Origin: Paenirhodobacter populi
Lineage (GTDB): Bacteria; Pseudomonadota; Alphaproteobacteria; Rhodobacterales; Rhodobacteraceae
Direction of reading: 5' to 3'
Length of the DNA: 64,000 nucleotides
NCBI RefSeq assembly: GCF_004022215.1
Contig: NZ_SAUZ01000002.1
Span: 62,001 to 126,000, forward strand
Of this stretch, positions 1-11,042 are shown piece after piece (within the stretch, counting starts at the first letter, position 1; each line of letters starts with the position of its first letter). Under the pieces are notes generated by a model that was given only the letters and a program-made list of their open reading frames with translations, was not told the DNA's origin and made no database searches. The position numbers and the translations under genes are program-made.

Positions 1-1
1 G

Positions 2-601
2 GCCCGCGCGATTTTCGAGGCCGCGGTCGAGGCCGGCCGGCGCGGCGCGCCCATCGTGCCCGAGGTGATGATCCCCCTCGTCTCCGCCGCGCGCGAGGTG
101 GAAATCGTCAAGACCCGGATCGACGCCGTGGCCTCCGCCGTGCGGACCGAGATGAAGGCCGAATTCACCTGGCGGCTCGGCGTGATGGTGGAAACGCCGC
201 GCGCTGCGCTGCGCGCCGGGGAAATCGCCCATCACGCGCATTTTTTATCATTCGGAACCAATGACCTGACGCAGATGACCTACGGGCTGTCGCGCGACGA
301 TGCCGGGCGTTTCATGTCGACCTATGTGAAACAGGGCGTCTACGCCGAGGATCCTTTCCACATTCTTGACGTCGAAGGGGTGGGGGAACTCTTGCTGATC
401 GGCGCGAGCCGGGGCCGCGCGGCGCGCAGGGAGGTGACGATTTCGGTCTGCGGCGAACATGGCGGCAACCCCGAATCGATCGCCTTCTGCCGGGCGGCGG
501 GGTTCGACTACGTCTCCTGCTCGCCCTTCCGGGTGCCGGTCGCACGGCTTGCGGCGGCCCATTTCGCCATTTTGGCGCCGAAGCCGAAAAAGCGTTCTTG
601 A
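2..601 (+). CDS. ppdK: Pyruvate phosphate dikinase, C-terminal part (5' end outside window)
   Basis: This is the last ~199 codons of PPDK, which interconverts pyruvate, ATP and Pi with phosphoenolpyruvate, AMP and PPi in central carbon metabolism. The reading frame is open from base 2, so the true start lies upstream. The visible part is the PEP/pyruvate-binding TIM barrel. It shows the VETPRAAL substrate-site segment, FGTNDLTQMTYGLSRDD, the CGEHGG motif holding the catalytic cysteine of the family, and the C-terminal DYVSCSPFRVPVARLAAA signature. The GLSRDDAGRF and SCSPFRVP spelling points to PPDK, not PEP synthase or PTS enzyme I. The end is complete. Upstream regulation cannot be seen. Confidence 0.95.
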   Translation, partial: ARAIFEAAVEAGRRGAPIVPEVMIPLVSAAREVEIVKTRIDAVASAVRTEMKAEFTWRLGVMVETPRAALRAGEIAHHAHFLSFGTNDLTQMTYGLSRDDAGRFMSTYVKQGVYAEDPFHILDVEGVGELLLIGASRGRAARREVTISVCGEHGGNPESIAFCRAAGFDYVSCSPFRVPVARLAAAHFAILAPKPKKRS

Positions 602-691
602 CCGCCGAAAGCGCTCTGATTCCAGTGGTGTTTTCAGACGGTTGTCCTTAGCGTCGAAAAGGTGATCCCGATTTGATTCGGGTCTGGCAGG

Positions 692-707
692 CCGCCGCGT
701 CCGGCGG
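692..707 (+). terminator. Short GC hairpin, possible ppdK terminator
   Basis: CCGCCG and CGGCGG form a 6-bp stem around a CGTC loop, followed by a T-containing stretch (ATTTCTGCCTGTTTTA). It lies 90 bases after the ppdK stop and ahead of the cell wall hydrolase gene. Stem and tail are both weak, so termination is only a guess. The rest of 602-815 holds no feature I can support. Confidence 0.3.
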
Positions 708-815
708 ATTTCTGCCTGTTTTATGGTCGATAAGTGGACGGGGCACCCGGGTTCGGGTATTGCCCCCGGGTTCCGGTCGTTTGGGCCGGGGCGACGATCT
801 TATCGGAAGATAAAC

Positions 816-1490
816 ATGTCAGTGCTGAAGAGCTGGACGGGGGGCGTCGTTGTCCTCCTTGCCCTTGCCGGAGGCTTGCGTGCCGAAGTTACGGTAAGCC
901 AGTCCAACCTGCCCGAGGGTGTGATGCAATCGGGTCTCGTCTCCGTTCTGGTGCAGGAACGCGCCGGACTCGATGCGGTTCCGGATGATCATCTGTCGAC
1001 GATGATGATTTCCGCCGCAGAAACCGAAGATACGCCGACCGCGCGGCTGACCGAGGCATGGCTGGCCCGCCAGCCCGATCCGGAAACCGAGACGCAGGTC
1101 GCCTGCCTCGCCAATGCGCTCTACCACGAGGCGCGGGGCGAAGGCGTCACCGGCCAGCAGGCGGTGGCCGAGGTCATCCTGAACCGCGTCGACGACAGCG
1201 CCTTTCCGCGCACCGTCTGCGGCGTGGTCAATCAGCGCGGCGGCGGCAGCTGCCAGTTCAGCTTCGTCTGCGACGGCCGGCCCGATACGCCGACCAATGC
1301 CGCGGCTTATCGGCAATCGCTGAAGATCGCGCGGGCGATGCTGGACGGGGCGCCGCGCACGCTCACCGACGGGGCCACCTATTTCCATACCAAGGCCGTC
1401 CGTCCGGTCTGGTCGAAGCGTTTCGTCAACACCGCGCAGATCGGCGCGCATCTGTTCTACCGAAAATCCCTGCGGACGGCATCGAACTGA
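816..1490 (+). CDS. Secreted cell wall hydrolase, SleB family
   Basis: This is a predicted peptidoglycan hydrolase of the SleB (Hydrolase_2) family, 224 residues from the chosen start. I chose ATG 816 because a signal peptide follows at once (VVVLLALAGGLRA, residues ~10-22); an in-frame start 93 bases upstream would add a tail with no signal character. The catalytic domain fills roughly residues 95-220. It carries ALYHEARGE with the family's catalytic glutamate, then VAEVILNRV, CGVVNQ and a C-terminal GATYFHT stretch. Two cysteine pairs fit a periplasmic protein. In non-sporulating alphaproteobacteria such proteins probably trim the wall during growth or division. It appears to be monocistronic, with a good terminator downstream. 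Confidence 0.85.
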   Translation: MSVLKSWTGGVVVLLALAGGLRAEVTVSQSNLPEGVMQSGLVSVLVQERAGLDAVPDDHLSTMMISAAETEDTPTARLTEAWLARQPDPETETQVACLANALYHEARGEGVTGQQAVAEVILNRVDDSAFPRTVCGVVNQRGGGSCQFSFVCDGRPDTPTNAAAYRQSLKIARAMLDGAPRTLTDGATYFHTKAVRPVWSKRFVNTAQIGAHLFYRKSLRTASN

Positions 1491-1519
1491 GGTCGTTTGT
1501 CACCACTCATATGACGTTT

Positions 1520-1549
1520 CGGGGTGGGCTTCGGCCCGCCCCGTTTCTA
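1520..1549 (+). terminator. Intrinsic terminator after the SleB-type hydrolase
   Basis: CGGGGTGGGC and GCCCGCCCCG form a 10-bp stem (one G-T wobble) closed by a stable TTCG tetraloop and followed by TTTCTAT. It begins 30 bases after the stop codon at 1490 and ends before folB. This is the best-formed rho-independent terminator in the first 5 kb. Confidence 0.75.
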
Positions 1550-1584
1550 TATCGTGCGGGTCTAACCTGCAGGACGCCCAGCCG

Positions 1585-2499
1585 ATGACCAATCCCGACA
1601 CCACCCTTGCCTTCGCGCATCCCGAGGAACGGGCGATCGCCTCGGCCCCCACCGATCCGCGCGACCGGATCAGCCTGCGCGATCATGTCGTCAGCGCGGA
1701 CATCGGCGCGTTTCAGCAGGAACGCGGGCATGGCCAGCGGTTGCGCTTCAACGTGGTGGTGGAGGTGCGCCCCGCGCCCGAGCCGCTGGACGACGACGTG
1801 GACCGCATCCTGTCCTATGACCGGATCACCGAGGCGATCTCGGCCGAGCTGGCGGCGGAGCGGCTGAACCTGCTCGAAACCCTCGCCGCGCGGGTGGCCG
1901 AGCGTATCTTGGCCGAACCGCAGGCGATGCGCGTTTTTGTCCGGATCGAAAAGCTCGACCGCGGCCCCGGCGCGCTCGGGGTGGAAATCGCGCGCTCGCG
2001 CGCCTCGGTCCCGGTGCAGGCGGGCGAAGGGCAGGAGACGCTGCATCCCGTCGTCGCCTGGCTGTCGAACGATGTGATCGCGGCACCCGACCTTCCGGCG
2101 CGGCTCGACCGGCTTGAGGCCTCCGGCGCGCCGGTGATCCTGGCCGTGGGCCTGCCCGAAGGCGCCGTGCCGGTCAGCGGGCAGAAGCCCACGCAGCGGC
2201 GCATCGACCTCCTGGCGATCGAGCAGAACGCCTGGGTGCTGGCCGCGCGCGATCCGCGCTGTGTCGTCGTGGCGACGCGCACGGAAATCGACTGGGCGAT
2301 GCGGCGGCGGCAGATGGTGGTCTGGGCGCCGTCGAAGATCGTGCTCGACGCCGTCGACGGGCCGAAGGGCGCGGTGCGCGACGGGGTGGCGCTGGCGCTG
2401 TGGCTGGCCGAGCAGATGGCCGCCGCGCGGCTGGAGCTTCACGGCGATGTTTCAGCCCCGGCAGGAAGCCGCGTGCCGGTGGTGCCCGTCGCCGCCTGA
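1585..2499 (+). CDS. folB: Dihydroneopterin aldolase with a C-terminal extension
   Basis: The N-terminal ~140 residues are a FolB domain, which converts 7,8-dihydroneopterin to 6-hydroxymethyl-dihydropterin and glycolaldehyde in folate synthesis. Visible features are ADIGAFQQER with the conserved glutamate, the LLETLAARVAE helix, and RIEKLDRGPGALGVEI with the conserved lysine. FolB is usually ~120 residues, but this protein has 304. The extra ~160 residues (HPVVAWLSNDVIAAP to the end) form a compact-looking domain I do not recognise. A start at ATG 1585 fits an AGGA about ten bases upstream. It is followed by folP after 39 bases and is probably cotranscribed with folP and glmM. Confidence 0.85.
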   Translation: MTNPDTTLAFAHPEERAIASAPTDPRDRISLRDHVVSADIGAFQQERGHGQRLRFNVVVEVRPAPEPLDDDVDRILSYDRITEAISAELAAERLNLLETLAARVAERILAEPQAMRVFVRIEKLDRGPGALGVEIARSRASVPVQAGEGQETLHPVVAWLSNDVIAAPDLPARLDRLEASGAPVILAVGLPEGAVPVSGQKPTQRRIDLLAIEQNAWVLAARDPRCVVVATRTEIDWAMRRRQMVVWAPSKIVLDAVDGPKGAVRDGVALALWLAEQMAAARLELHGDVSAPAGSRVPVVPVAA

Positions 2500-2538
2500 G
2501 ACTTGCCAAGCCGGGTCCCCGGCGCGATAGGGGGCGGC

Positions 2539-3564
2539 ATGAAGCTCTATTACCGACCGATCGTCCAGACCGATGCTTCGCGTCCCGCGGATGCCCTGCC
2601 GCTGGCGGGGGGCTGGGGCTGGTTCACCCATGCCGAAAAGCTGAGCCGTGAGGGCAGCCTCGGCCTGATCCCCGCGCGCGATTTGCCCGAGGAGGTCGCC
2701 TTCCGCCTGAGCGCGCCACGCGCGCCGGTGGCGGGGCTGGATCTTTCCCGCCCGCGGATCATGGGTATCCTGAATGTGACGCCCGACAGTTTCTCGGACG
2801 GGGGGCGGTTCGACGCGGCGCAGGCGGCCATCGCGCGGGCGCGCGATCTGGCGGCGGCGGGGGCGGATATTCTGGACATCGGCGGGGAATCCACCCGCCC
2901 CGGCGCGGCCAAGGTTCCGGTCGCCGAAGAAATCGCCCGCACCGCGCCGGTGATCGCCGCGCTGCGTGACGGCGGGTATCGCACGCCGGTTTCCATCGAC
3001 ACGCGCAAGGCCGCCGTGGCCGCAGCGGCGCTGACCGCCGGAGCCGGTCTGGTGAATGACGTGACCGCGATGGACTTCGACCCGGCGATGGCGGCGACCG
3101 TCGCGGGGCAGGGGGCGCCCGTCTGCCTGATGCACGCACAGGGCGATCCCGCGACGATGCAGATCGCGCCGCATTACGAGGATGTGCTCCTCGACGTCTA
3201 CGACTATCTGGAAGCCCGGATCGCGGCGGCCGAGGCGGCGGGCATCCCACGCGACCGGATCCTGACCGACCCCGGCATCGGCTTCGGCAAGACAATCGGG
3301 CACAACCTGACGCTCCTGCGCGGGCTGAGCCTGTTCCACGGGCTGGGCTGCGCGATCCTTCTGGGCGTGTCGCGCAAGGGCTTCATCGGCCGGATCGGTG
3401 GGGCTGGCGAGGCGCGCGACCGGATGCCCGGCACACTGGCCGTGACGCTTGCGGGGATCGCACAGGGGGCGCAGATCCACCGGGTCCATGACGTGGCGGA
3501 GATCGCGCAGGGGCTGCGGCTGTGGACCGCCATCAATCATAAAAACGAGGGGAACGAGCAATGA
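2539..3564 (+). CDS. folP: Dihydropteroate synthase with an N-terminal extension
   Basis: FolP condenses 6-hydroxymethyl-dihydropterin pyrophosphate with p-aminobenzoate to dihydropteroate; sulfonamides target this enzyme. The TIM-barrel motifs appear in order: [14 protein letters not shown] (~76), [46 protein letters not shown] and [11 protein letters not shown]. The chosen ATG 2539 follows a GGGGGCGGC stretch; a start 36 bases upstream is possible but would add only a low-complexity tail. The protein has 341 residues against ~280 usually, owing to ~70 extra N-terminal residues beginning [12 protein letters not shown]. The stop overlaps the glmM start (ATGA), so translation of the two is probably coupled. 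Confidence 0.93.
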   Translation: MKLYYRPIVQTDASRPADALPLAGGWGWFTHAEKLSREGSLGLIPARDLPEEVAFRLSAPRAPVAGLDLSRPRIMGILNVTPDSFSDGGRFDAAQAAIARARDLAAAGADILDIGGESTRPGAAKVPVAEEIARTAPVIAALRDGGYRTPVSIDTRKAAVAAAALTAGAGLVNDVTAMDFDPAMAATVAGQGAPVCLMHAQGDPATMQIAPHYEDVLLDVYDYLEARIAAAEAAGIPRDRILTDPGIGFGKTIGHNLTLLRGLSLFHGLGCAILLGVSRKGFIGRIGGAGEARDRMPGTLAVTLAGIAQGAQIHRVHDVAEIAQGLRLWTAINHKNEGNEQ

Positions 3565-4904
3565 CGCGGAAACTTTTCGGCACCGACGGCGTGCGCGGCG
3601 AGGCGAACAGCTGGCCGATGACGGCGGAAATGGCGCTCAAGCTCGGCGCGGCGGCGGGGCGGTATTTCCGCGTCGATCGCGGCAACGGGCACCGGGTGGT
3701 GATCGGCAAGGACACGCGCCTGTCCGGCTACATGCTGGAAAACGCGCTGACGGCGGGGCTGACCTCGACGGGGATGAACGTGCTGCTGCTCGGCCCGGTG
3801 CCGACGCCGGCGGTGGGCTATCTCACGCGCTCGATGCGGGCGGATCTGGGGATCATGATCTCGGCCAGCCACAATCCCTCGCAGGACAACGGCATCAAGT
3901 TCTTCGGCCCCGACGGGTTCAAGCTGTCGGACGAGGCCGAGGCCGAGATCGAGGCGATGGTCGCGGGCGAGATCCGTCTGGCGCAGCCGCAGAACATCGG
4001 CCGGGCGAAGCGCATCGACGATGGCGTCGGGCGCTATGTCGAATATGCCAAGACCACCTTCCCGGCGCGCGGCCGGCTGTCGGGGATGAAGGTGGTGATC
4101 GATTGCGCCAACGGTGCGGCCTACAAGGCGGCGCCCGAGGTGCTGTGGGAACTGGGCTGCGAGGTGATCCCCGTGGGCGTCACCCCGAACGGGCGCAACA
4201 TCAACGAACGCTGCGGCTCGACCCATACCCGCACGGCGGCCGAGGCGGTGGTGGCGCATGGCGCGGATCTGGGCATCTCGCTCGATGGCGATGCCGACCG
4301 GGTGATGATCATCGACGAGAATGGCGAGGTCGCGGACGGCGACCAGATCATGGCGCTGTTCGCCGCGCGTTGGGCGGATGCGGGCAAGCTGCGCGGCGGC
4401 GCGCTGGTGGCGACGGTGATGTCGAACCTCGGGCTCGAACGGTTCCTGACGGCGCGCGGGCTGCGGCTCGAACGGACCAAGGTGGGCGACCGCTACGTGG
4501 TCGAACGGATGCGCGAGGGGGGCTTCAACCTCGGCGGCGAACAGTCGGGCCATATCGTCATGACGGATTACGCGACGACGGGCGACGGTCTGATGGCGGG
4601 GGTGCAGTTCCTTGCCGCGATGGCCGAGACGGGACAGAAGGCCTCGGAACTCGCGCGCCAGTTCGAGACGGTGCCGCAACTGCTGAAGAACGTGCGCTAT
4701 GCCGCGGGGCAGGAGCCGCTGGACGCCGAGCCGGTCAAACAGGCGATCGCCGCGGCCGAGGAGCGCCTGAAAGGCCGGGGCCGCCTGCTGATCCGAAAAT
4801 CCGGGACCGAGCCGCTGATCCGCGTCATGGCGGAATGCGGCGACGAAACGATCCTGAACGAGGTGGTGGACGATATCGTCGCGGCCGTCGAAAAGGCCGC
4901 CTGA
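3561..4904 (+). CDS. glmM: Phosphoglucosamine mutase
   Basis: GlmM converts glucosamine-6-phosphate to glucosamine-1-phosphate, feeding UDP-GlcNAc, peptidoglycan and lipopolysaccharide. The 447 residues match the family length. Visible are the phosphoserine loop [11 protein letters not shown] (active Ser ~103), the metal loop DGDADR (~242), the sugar loop GGEQSGHIV and the phosphate-binding [12 protein letters not shown] near the end. It overlaps folP by 4 bases. The partners GlmU and GlmS are encoded at 52-56 kb in this window, so the amino-sugar pathway is split between two loci. A palindromic element follows the stop codon and probably ends the transcript. Confidence 0.97.
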   Translation: MTRKLFGTDGVRGEANSWPMTAEMALKLGAAAGRYFRVDRGNGHRVVIGKDTRLSGYMLENALTAGLTSTGMNVLLLGPVPTPAVGYLTRSMRADLGIMISASHNPSQDNGIKFFGPDGFKLSDEAEAEIEAMVAGEIRLAQPQNIGRAKRIDDGVGRYVEYAKTTFPARGRLSGMKVVIDCANGAAYKAAPEVLWELGCEVIPVGVTPNGRNINERCGSTHTRTAAEAVVAHGADLGISLDGDADRVMIIDENGEVADGDQIMALFAARWADAGKLRGGALVATVMSNLGLERFLTARGLRLERTKVGDRYVVERMREGGFNLGGEQSGHIVMTDYATTGDGLMAGVQFLAAMAETGQKASELARQFETVPQLLKNVRYAAGQEPLDAEPVKQAIAAAEERLKGRGRLLIRKSGTEPLIRVMAECGDETILNEVVDDIVAAVEKAA

Positions 4905-4924
4905 CGGCGCGAGTCATGCATCGA

Positions 4925-4996
4925 AGAGAGGGGGCCAGCCCCCTCTTGCCCGTGCCGGGCAATTCACCCCCGGGATATTTATGGAAAGATGAAGAC
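4925..4996 (-). repeat. Dispersed palindromic element, copy 1 (after glmM)
   Basis: In glmM direction the order is a 9-bp hairpin (AGAGGGGGC, CA, GCCCCCTCT), a second hairpin (GCCCG, TGC, CGGGC) and then the core read in reverse, CCCCCGGGATATTTATGGAA. It starts 21 bases after the glmM stop. Strand is given by the direction in which the core reads TTCCATAAATATCCC. The hairpin next to the stop followed by an A/T-rich core fits a terminator or 3'-end stabiliser. Confidence 0.85.
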
Positions 4997-4998
4997 GC

Positions 4999-5270
4999 AT
5001 GAATTCGGCCGAGGTTGTGTCAAACCCGGATTCGGCGTCGCAACCGAGAATGCGGTTCTCCACAGTGGCGCCTGTGTCCAGATCGACGCTAGGGCCCGAG
5101 GTTGGCCTCACGAGGGAACTCGTTCTGCGTCACTGTCATGACGGCGCATTTTGAGGCAGCCCCGGCCCGGATGGTCTGCGGGACATGGCCCGGACCCTTC
5201 GTCCTTCACGATTGTCGGCCTTCCTGCCCGGAGCGCAGGCGCATCGCGGCGACCGAAACCTCCCTGCCCG
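4999..5270. other. Gene-free interval between two facing palindromic elements
   Basis: This is the inner part of a ~440-bp gap between the convergent genes glmM and ilvC. I see no open frame with a plausible start and ribosome site, no RNA fold that I recognise and no direct repeat. It looks like plain intergenic DNA. Confidence 0.6.
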
Positions 5271-5329
5271 TCGTTTTTCCATAAATATCCCGGGGGAGTC
5301 TCTGAAAGAGACGGGGGCAGCGCCCCCAT
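5271..5329 (+). repeat. Dispersed palindromic element, copy 2 (after ilvC)
   Basis: The core TTTTTCCATAAATATCCC is followed by GGGGG, a GTCTCT/AGAGAC hairpin with a GAA loop, and a GGGGGC-AGC-GCCCCC hairpin. Read with ilvC (minus strand), the hairpin begins ~18 bases after the stop codon. It is nearly identical to the copy at 19311-19374. Confidence 0.85.
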
Positions 5330-5346
5330 CTCCGGTGCCGCAGCGA

Positions 5347-6426
<1,080 letters not shown>

Positions 6427-6433
6427 TCAATGA

Positions 6434-6479
6434 TTGAGGAAATCGTCCTTCTGAGATAAAAATCATTCGCTAAAGAATG
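6434..6479 (+). promoter_or_regulatory. Possible promoter and operator for the tandem Lrp genes
   Basis: TTGAGG (6434-6439) and TAAAAA (6457-6462) are separated by 17 bases and resemble -35 and -10 boxes. The inverted repeat CATTC-N6-GAATG (6464-6479) would cover the transcription start. This layout suits autorepression by one of the Lrp proteins, or shared control with ilvC. It is a pattern reading only. Confidence 0.35.
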
Positions 6480-6495
6480 GAAAAGTGAAACGTTC

Positions 6496-6954
6496 ATGCA
6501 ACTGGACGATACCGACCGGCGCATCCTGCGCCATCTGCTGGCCGAACCGGGCATGGCGACGGCCGATCTGGCCGAGCGCGCGGGGCTGACCACGGCCACC
6601 TGCTGGCGCCGGATCGAGAGGCTGCGCGAGGGCGGCGTCATCAAGGGGATGCGCGCGGTGATCGACTGGCGCCGCTTGGGGTGGGAGGTGGAGGTCTCGC
6701 TGCGCTTCACCCTCGACAAGACCCATCCGCGCGCCTTCGACGAATTCCTCGCCGCCGCGCGCGAGGTGCCCGAGGTGCTGGAAATCCAGACCTTCCTCGG
6801 CCAGACCGACGTCCGCCTCAACGCCATCGCCCGCGACATGGCACATTGGCAGGAGATCTATCGTGAACGCATCCTCAACCTGCCGCATATCCAGGACACC
6901 GAGGCGCTGATGCTGATCTCCGCCATCAAGGATTCGGCGGAGCTGCCGCTGTGA
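6496..6954 (+). CDS. Lrp/AsnC family transcriptional regulator
   Basis: A 152-residue regulator. The N-terminal winged helix starts LDDTDRRILRHLL and contains ADLAERAGLTTATCWRRIERL; a RAM/AsnC ligand-binding domain follows (~65-150), with VPEVLEIQTFLGQTDVRL. Such proteins form dimers or octamers and sense amino acids. It is divergent from ilvC and overlaps a second Lrp gene by 4 bases (GTGA). The target and ligand are not shown by the sequence; branched-chain amino acids are an inference from position. The ribosome site is weak. Confidence 0.9.
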   Translation: MQLDDTDRRILRHLLAEPGMATADLAERAGLTTATCWRRIERLREGGVIKGMRAVIDWRRLGWEVEVSLRFTLDKTHPRAFDEFLAAAREVPEVLEIQTFLGQTDVRLNAIARDMAHWQEIYRERILNLPHIQDTEALMLISAIKDSAELPL

Positions 6955-7409
6955 TCGCGCTTGACGACATGGACCGGGCGATCCTGCGGGCGCTGGAGGC
7001 GGATGCGACGCTGTCGGCGGGCGCGCTCGGGCGCAGGCTCGGTCTGTCGCAGCCGGCCTGCTGGCGCCGCATCCGGCGGCTGGAGGAGGAGGGCATCATC
7101 GCCGGGCGGCGGCTGGTGCTGGATCATGCGGCGGCGGGCTTCGGCGTGACGGTGTTCCTTGGCGTCAAGCTGGCGACCAAGGGCCGCGTCAGCCTTGAGG
7201 ATTTCGAACGCGCCGTTACCGCCATCCCCGAGGTGCAGGTGGTGCAGCATGTGCTGGGCCTTTTCGACTACCGCCTGAAGGTCCGCGCCCGCGACATCGC
7301 GGATTTCGAGCGTGTCTTGCGCCGCCGGATCATGACCCTGCCGGGGCTGGGTCAGGTCGAGGCCAACGTGCTGCTGTCCGAGGAACGCCTGCCGGGCCCA
7401 CTCGGCTGA
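6951..7409 (+). CDS. Second Lrp/AsnC family transcriptional regulator
   Basis: A 152-residue paralogue of the preceding gene with the same plan: LDDMDRAILRALEAD, the recognition-helix segment RRLGLSQPACWRRIRRL, and a C-terminal AsnC domain with IPEVQVVQHVLGLFDYRLKV. The GTG start at 6951 is embedded in the upstream stop (GTGA), so translation is probably coupled. Two regulators made from one message could form heteromers, but this is untested. It ends ~100 bases before ureD, with a TTTTTT run at 7417-7422 but no strong hairpin. Confidence 0.88.
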   Translation: MIALDDMDRAILRALEADATLSAGALGRRLGLSQPACWRRIRRLEEEGIIAGRRLVLDHAAAGFGVTVFLGVKLATKGRVSLEDFERAVTAIPEVQVVQHVLGLFDYRLKVRARDIADFERVLRRRIMTLPGLGQVEANVLLSEERLPGPLG

Positions 7410-7510
7410 CTGCCTGTTTTTTCGGCATGCTGCCTCTGGCGCGGCGCGGAAGGCGGCTGCGGGATGGACGCCCCCGGCCTTCGCTTGTAGACCGGGGACG
7501 AGGGGAAGCG

Positions 7511-8320
7511 ATGTTCGACACCACCAGCCAGACCGTCATGCAACGCGCCGAGGGCGAAGCCGCCGTGGCTTTCGCCGGCGGGCGGCTGTGCGGTCTGCGC
7601 CAGCGCGGCTGCGGCAAGGCGCTGCTGCCACGGGTGCGCGATGCGGTGCCCGAGGCGGTGTTCCTGAACACGGCGGGGGGGCTGACCTCGGGCGACCGGC
7701 TGTCCTACCGCACGGAGATCGCGGGCGGGCGGTTGATCACCACGACGCAGGCGGCGGAGCGCGCCTATCGCGCCGATCACGGCCCGGCGCGGGTCGCGGT
7801 GCGGCACGAGGTCGGGCCGGGCGGCTGGCTCGACTGGCTGCCGCAGGAAACCATCCTGTTCGACCGCGCCGATCTGGTGCGCGAGACGGTGATCTCGCTC
7901 GCGCCCGATGCTGGCTGCCTGATGCTGGAATCCGTCGTCCTCGGCCGTGCCGCGATGGGGGAGGTGGTGCGCGACCTGCGTTTCCATGACACCCGCCGGA
8001 TCGAGCGGGCCGGGCGCCCGGTCTTCCTTGAACCGTTCCGGCTGGGCACCGCGCTGCTGACCGGCCCGCGCACCGCGATCCTTGGCCCGGCACGGGCCTT
8101 TGCGACGCTGGTGCTGTGCGCGCGGGGGGGCGAGGATGCGCTGGCCCCCGCCCGCGCCGCCCTGACGGTCGAGGGGGTCGAGGCCGCCGCCTCGGCCTTT
8201 GACGGCAAATGCGTGGTGCGGCTGCTGGCCCCCGACGGCTGGCCCCTGCGCAAGCAGATCCTGAAACTGATGGCGGTGTTGCGGCAGGGCGCCGCACCCC
8301 CCCGTGTCTGGCAAATATAG
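7511..8320 (+). CDS. ureD: Urease accessory protein UreD
   Basis: UreD (UreH) is the scaffold that binds urease apoprotein and recruits UreF and UreG for nickel insertion. The start at ATG 7511 is preceded by a clear AGGGGAAG ribosome site; a longer in-frame start upstream would read an arginine-rich non-family tail. The 269 residues show typical UreD segments: FLNTAGGLTSGDRL, TTTQAAERAYRA, WLPQETILFDRA and GEVVRDLRF. It is the first gene of the urease operon, 9 bases before ureA. Confidence 0.94.
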   Translation: MFDTTSQTVMQRAEGEAAVAFAGGRLCGLRQRGCGKALLPRVRDAVPEAVFLNTAGGLTSGDRLSYRTEIAGGRLITTTQAAERAYRADHGPARVAVRHEVGPGGWLDWLPQETILFDRADLVRETVISLAPDAGCLMLESVVLGRAAMGEVVRDLRFHDTRRIERAGRPVFLEPFRLGTALLTGPRTAILGPARAFATLVLCARGGEDALAPARAALTVEGVEAAASAFDGKCVVRLLAPDGWPLRKQILKLMAVLRQGAAPPRVWQI

Positions 8321-8329
8321 AGGGACAAG

Positions 8330-8632
8330 ATGAACCTGAGCCCCCGCGAAAAGGAAAAGCTGCTGATCAGCCTTGCCGCGATGGTCGCGCGCAACCGGCT
8401 CGACCGCGGCGTCAAGCTGAACCACCCCGAGGCGATCGCCATCATCTCGGATTTCGTGGTCGAGGGGGCGCGCGACGGCCGCTCGGTCGCCGATCTGATG
8501 GAGGCGGGTGCCCATGTCATCACCCGCGACCAGTGCATGGAAGGCATCCCCGAGATGATCCATTCGATCCAGATCGAGGCGACCTTCCCCGACGGCACCA
8601 AGCTCGTCACCGTCCACCATCCCATCCGCTGA
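8330..8632 (+). CDS. ureA: Urease gamma subunit
   Basis: The 100-residue gamma subunit of the trimeric (alpha-beta-gamma) bacterial urease. It matches the family along its length: [17 protein letters not shown] at the start, [12 protein letters not shown], and [19 protein letters not shown] near the end. It is a structural subunit of the cytoplasmic enzyme with no catalytic residues. It sits between ureD and ureB with 9- and 10-base gaps. Confidence 0.97.
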   Translation: MNLSPREKEKLLISLAAMVARNRLDRGVKLNHPEAIAIISDFVVEGARDGRSVADLMEAGAHVITRDQCMEGIPEMIHSIQIEATFPDGTKLVTVHHPIR

Positions 8633-8642
8633 GGAGGCGCCC

Positions 8643-8948
8643 GTGATCCCCGGAGAAATCATTCCCGCCGCCGGCGACATCACCCTGAACGAGGGGCTGG
8701 ACGCCATCACCCTGACCGTATCCAACACCGGCGACCGGCCGGTGCAGGTCGGCTCGCATTACCATTTCGCCGAGACGAACCCGGGGCTGGCCTTCGACCG
8801 CGATGCCGCGCGGGGGATGCGGCTTGATATCGCCGCCGGGACCGCCGTGCGCTTTGAACCGGGCCAGACGCGCGAGGTGCGGCTGGTGCCCTATCGCGGC
8901 GCGCGCGAGGTCTATGGGTTCAACCAGACCGTGATGGGCAAGCTGTGA
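8643..8948 (+). CDS. ureB: Urease beta subunit
   Basis: The 101-residue beta subunit of urease, starting at GTG 8643 after a GAGGAGG ribosome site. Family markers are [37 protein letters not shown] and [16 protein letters not shown]. It contributes to subunit contacts around the UreC active site. Its stop codon overlaps the GTG start of a small secreted-protein gene (GTGA) that separates it from ureC, which is not part of the standard urease operon. Confidence 0.97.
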   Translation: MIPGEIIPAAGDITLNEGLDAITLTVSNTGDRPVQVGSHYHFAETNPGLAFDRDAARGMRLDIAAGTAVRFEPGQTREVRLVPYRGAREVYGFNQTVMGKL

Positions 8949-9316
8949 TCGGCCGGGCCGCCCTTGCCGTCCTGCTCGTGGCGCCCCTGCCGGCGCTGGC
9001 GCAGGGGGATTGTTCAAACGCCACCCAGCAGGTCGAGATGAACGCCTGCGCCGCCGCGGCCTACACTCAGGCCGACGAGGCGCTCAACGCCATCTACAAG
9101 CAGGCCGTCGCCGTGGCCAAGGGGCAGGGCGACGATGGGCCGAAGCTCCTGCTTGCGGCGCAGCGCGCCTGGATCGCCTACCGCGATGCCGCCTGCGCGG
9201 CCGAGGTTGCCCCCTATGCGGGCGGCTCGATCCAGCCGCTCGTGCAGGCGCAATGCCTGGAACGCCTGACCCGCGCGCGCAGCGAGGATCTGCGCGCCGC
9301 CTATCTTTCGAACTGA
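8945..9316 (+). CDS. LprI-like (DUF1311) secreted protein inside the urease operon
   Basis: A 123-residue protein starting at GTG 8945, coupled to ureB by a 4-base overlap. A signal peptide (residues 1-19, ending LPALAQ) is followed by a domain of the LprI/DUF1311 type: [45 protein letters not shown] and [14 protein letters not shown], with four cysteines that could form two disulfides. Members of this family include a lysozyme inhibitor of Mycobacterium, but most have no known role. A periplasmic protein between ureB and ureC is odd because urease is cytoplasmic. Its function here is unknown. Confidence 0.85.
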   Translation: MIGRAALAVLLVAPLPALAQGDCSNATQQVEMNACAAAAYTQADEALNAIYKQAVAVAKGQGDDGPKLLLAAQRAWIAYRDAACAAEVAPYAGGSIQPLVQAQCLERLTRARSEDLRAAYLSN

Positions 9317-9328
9317 GAGGAAACCGGC

Positions 9329-11035
<1,707 letters not shown>

Positions 11036-11042
11036 GGCGATC

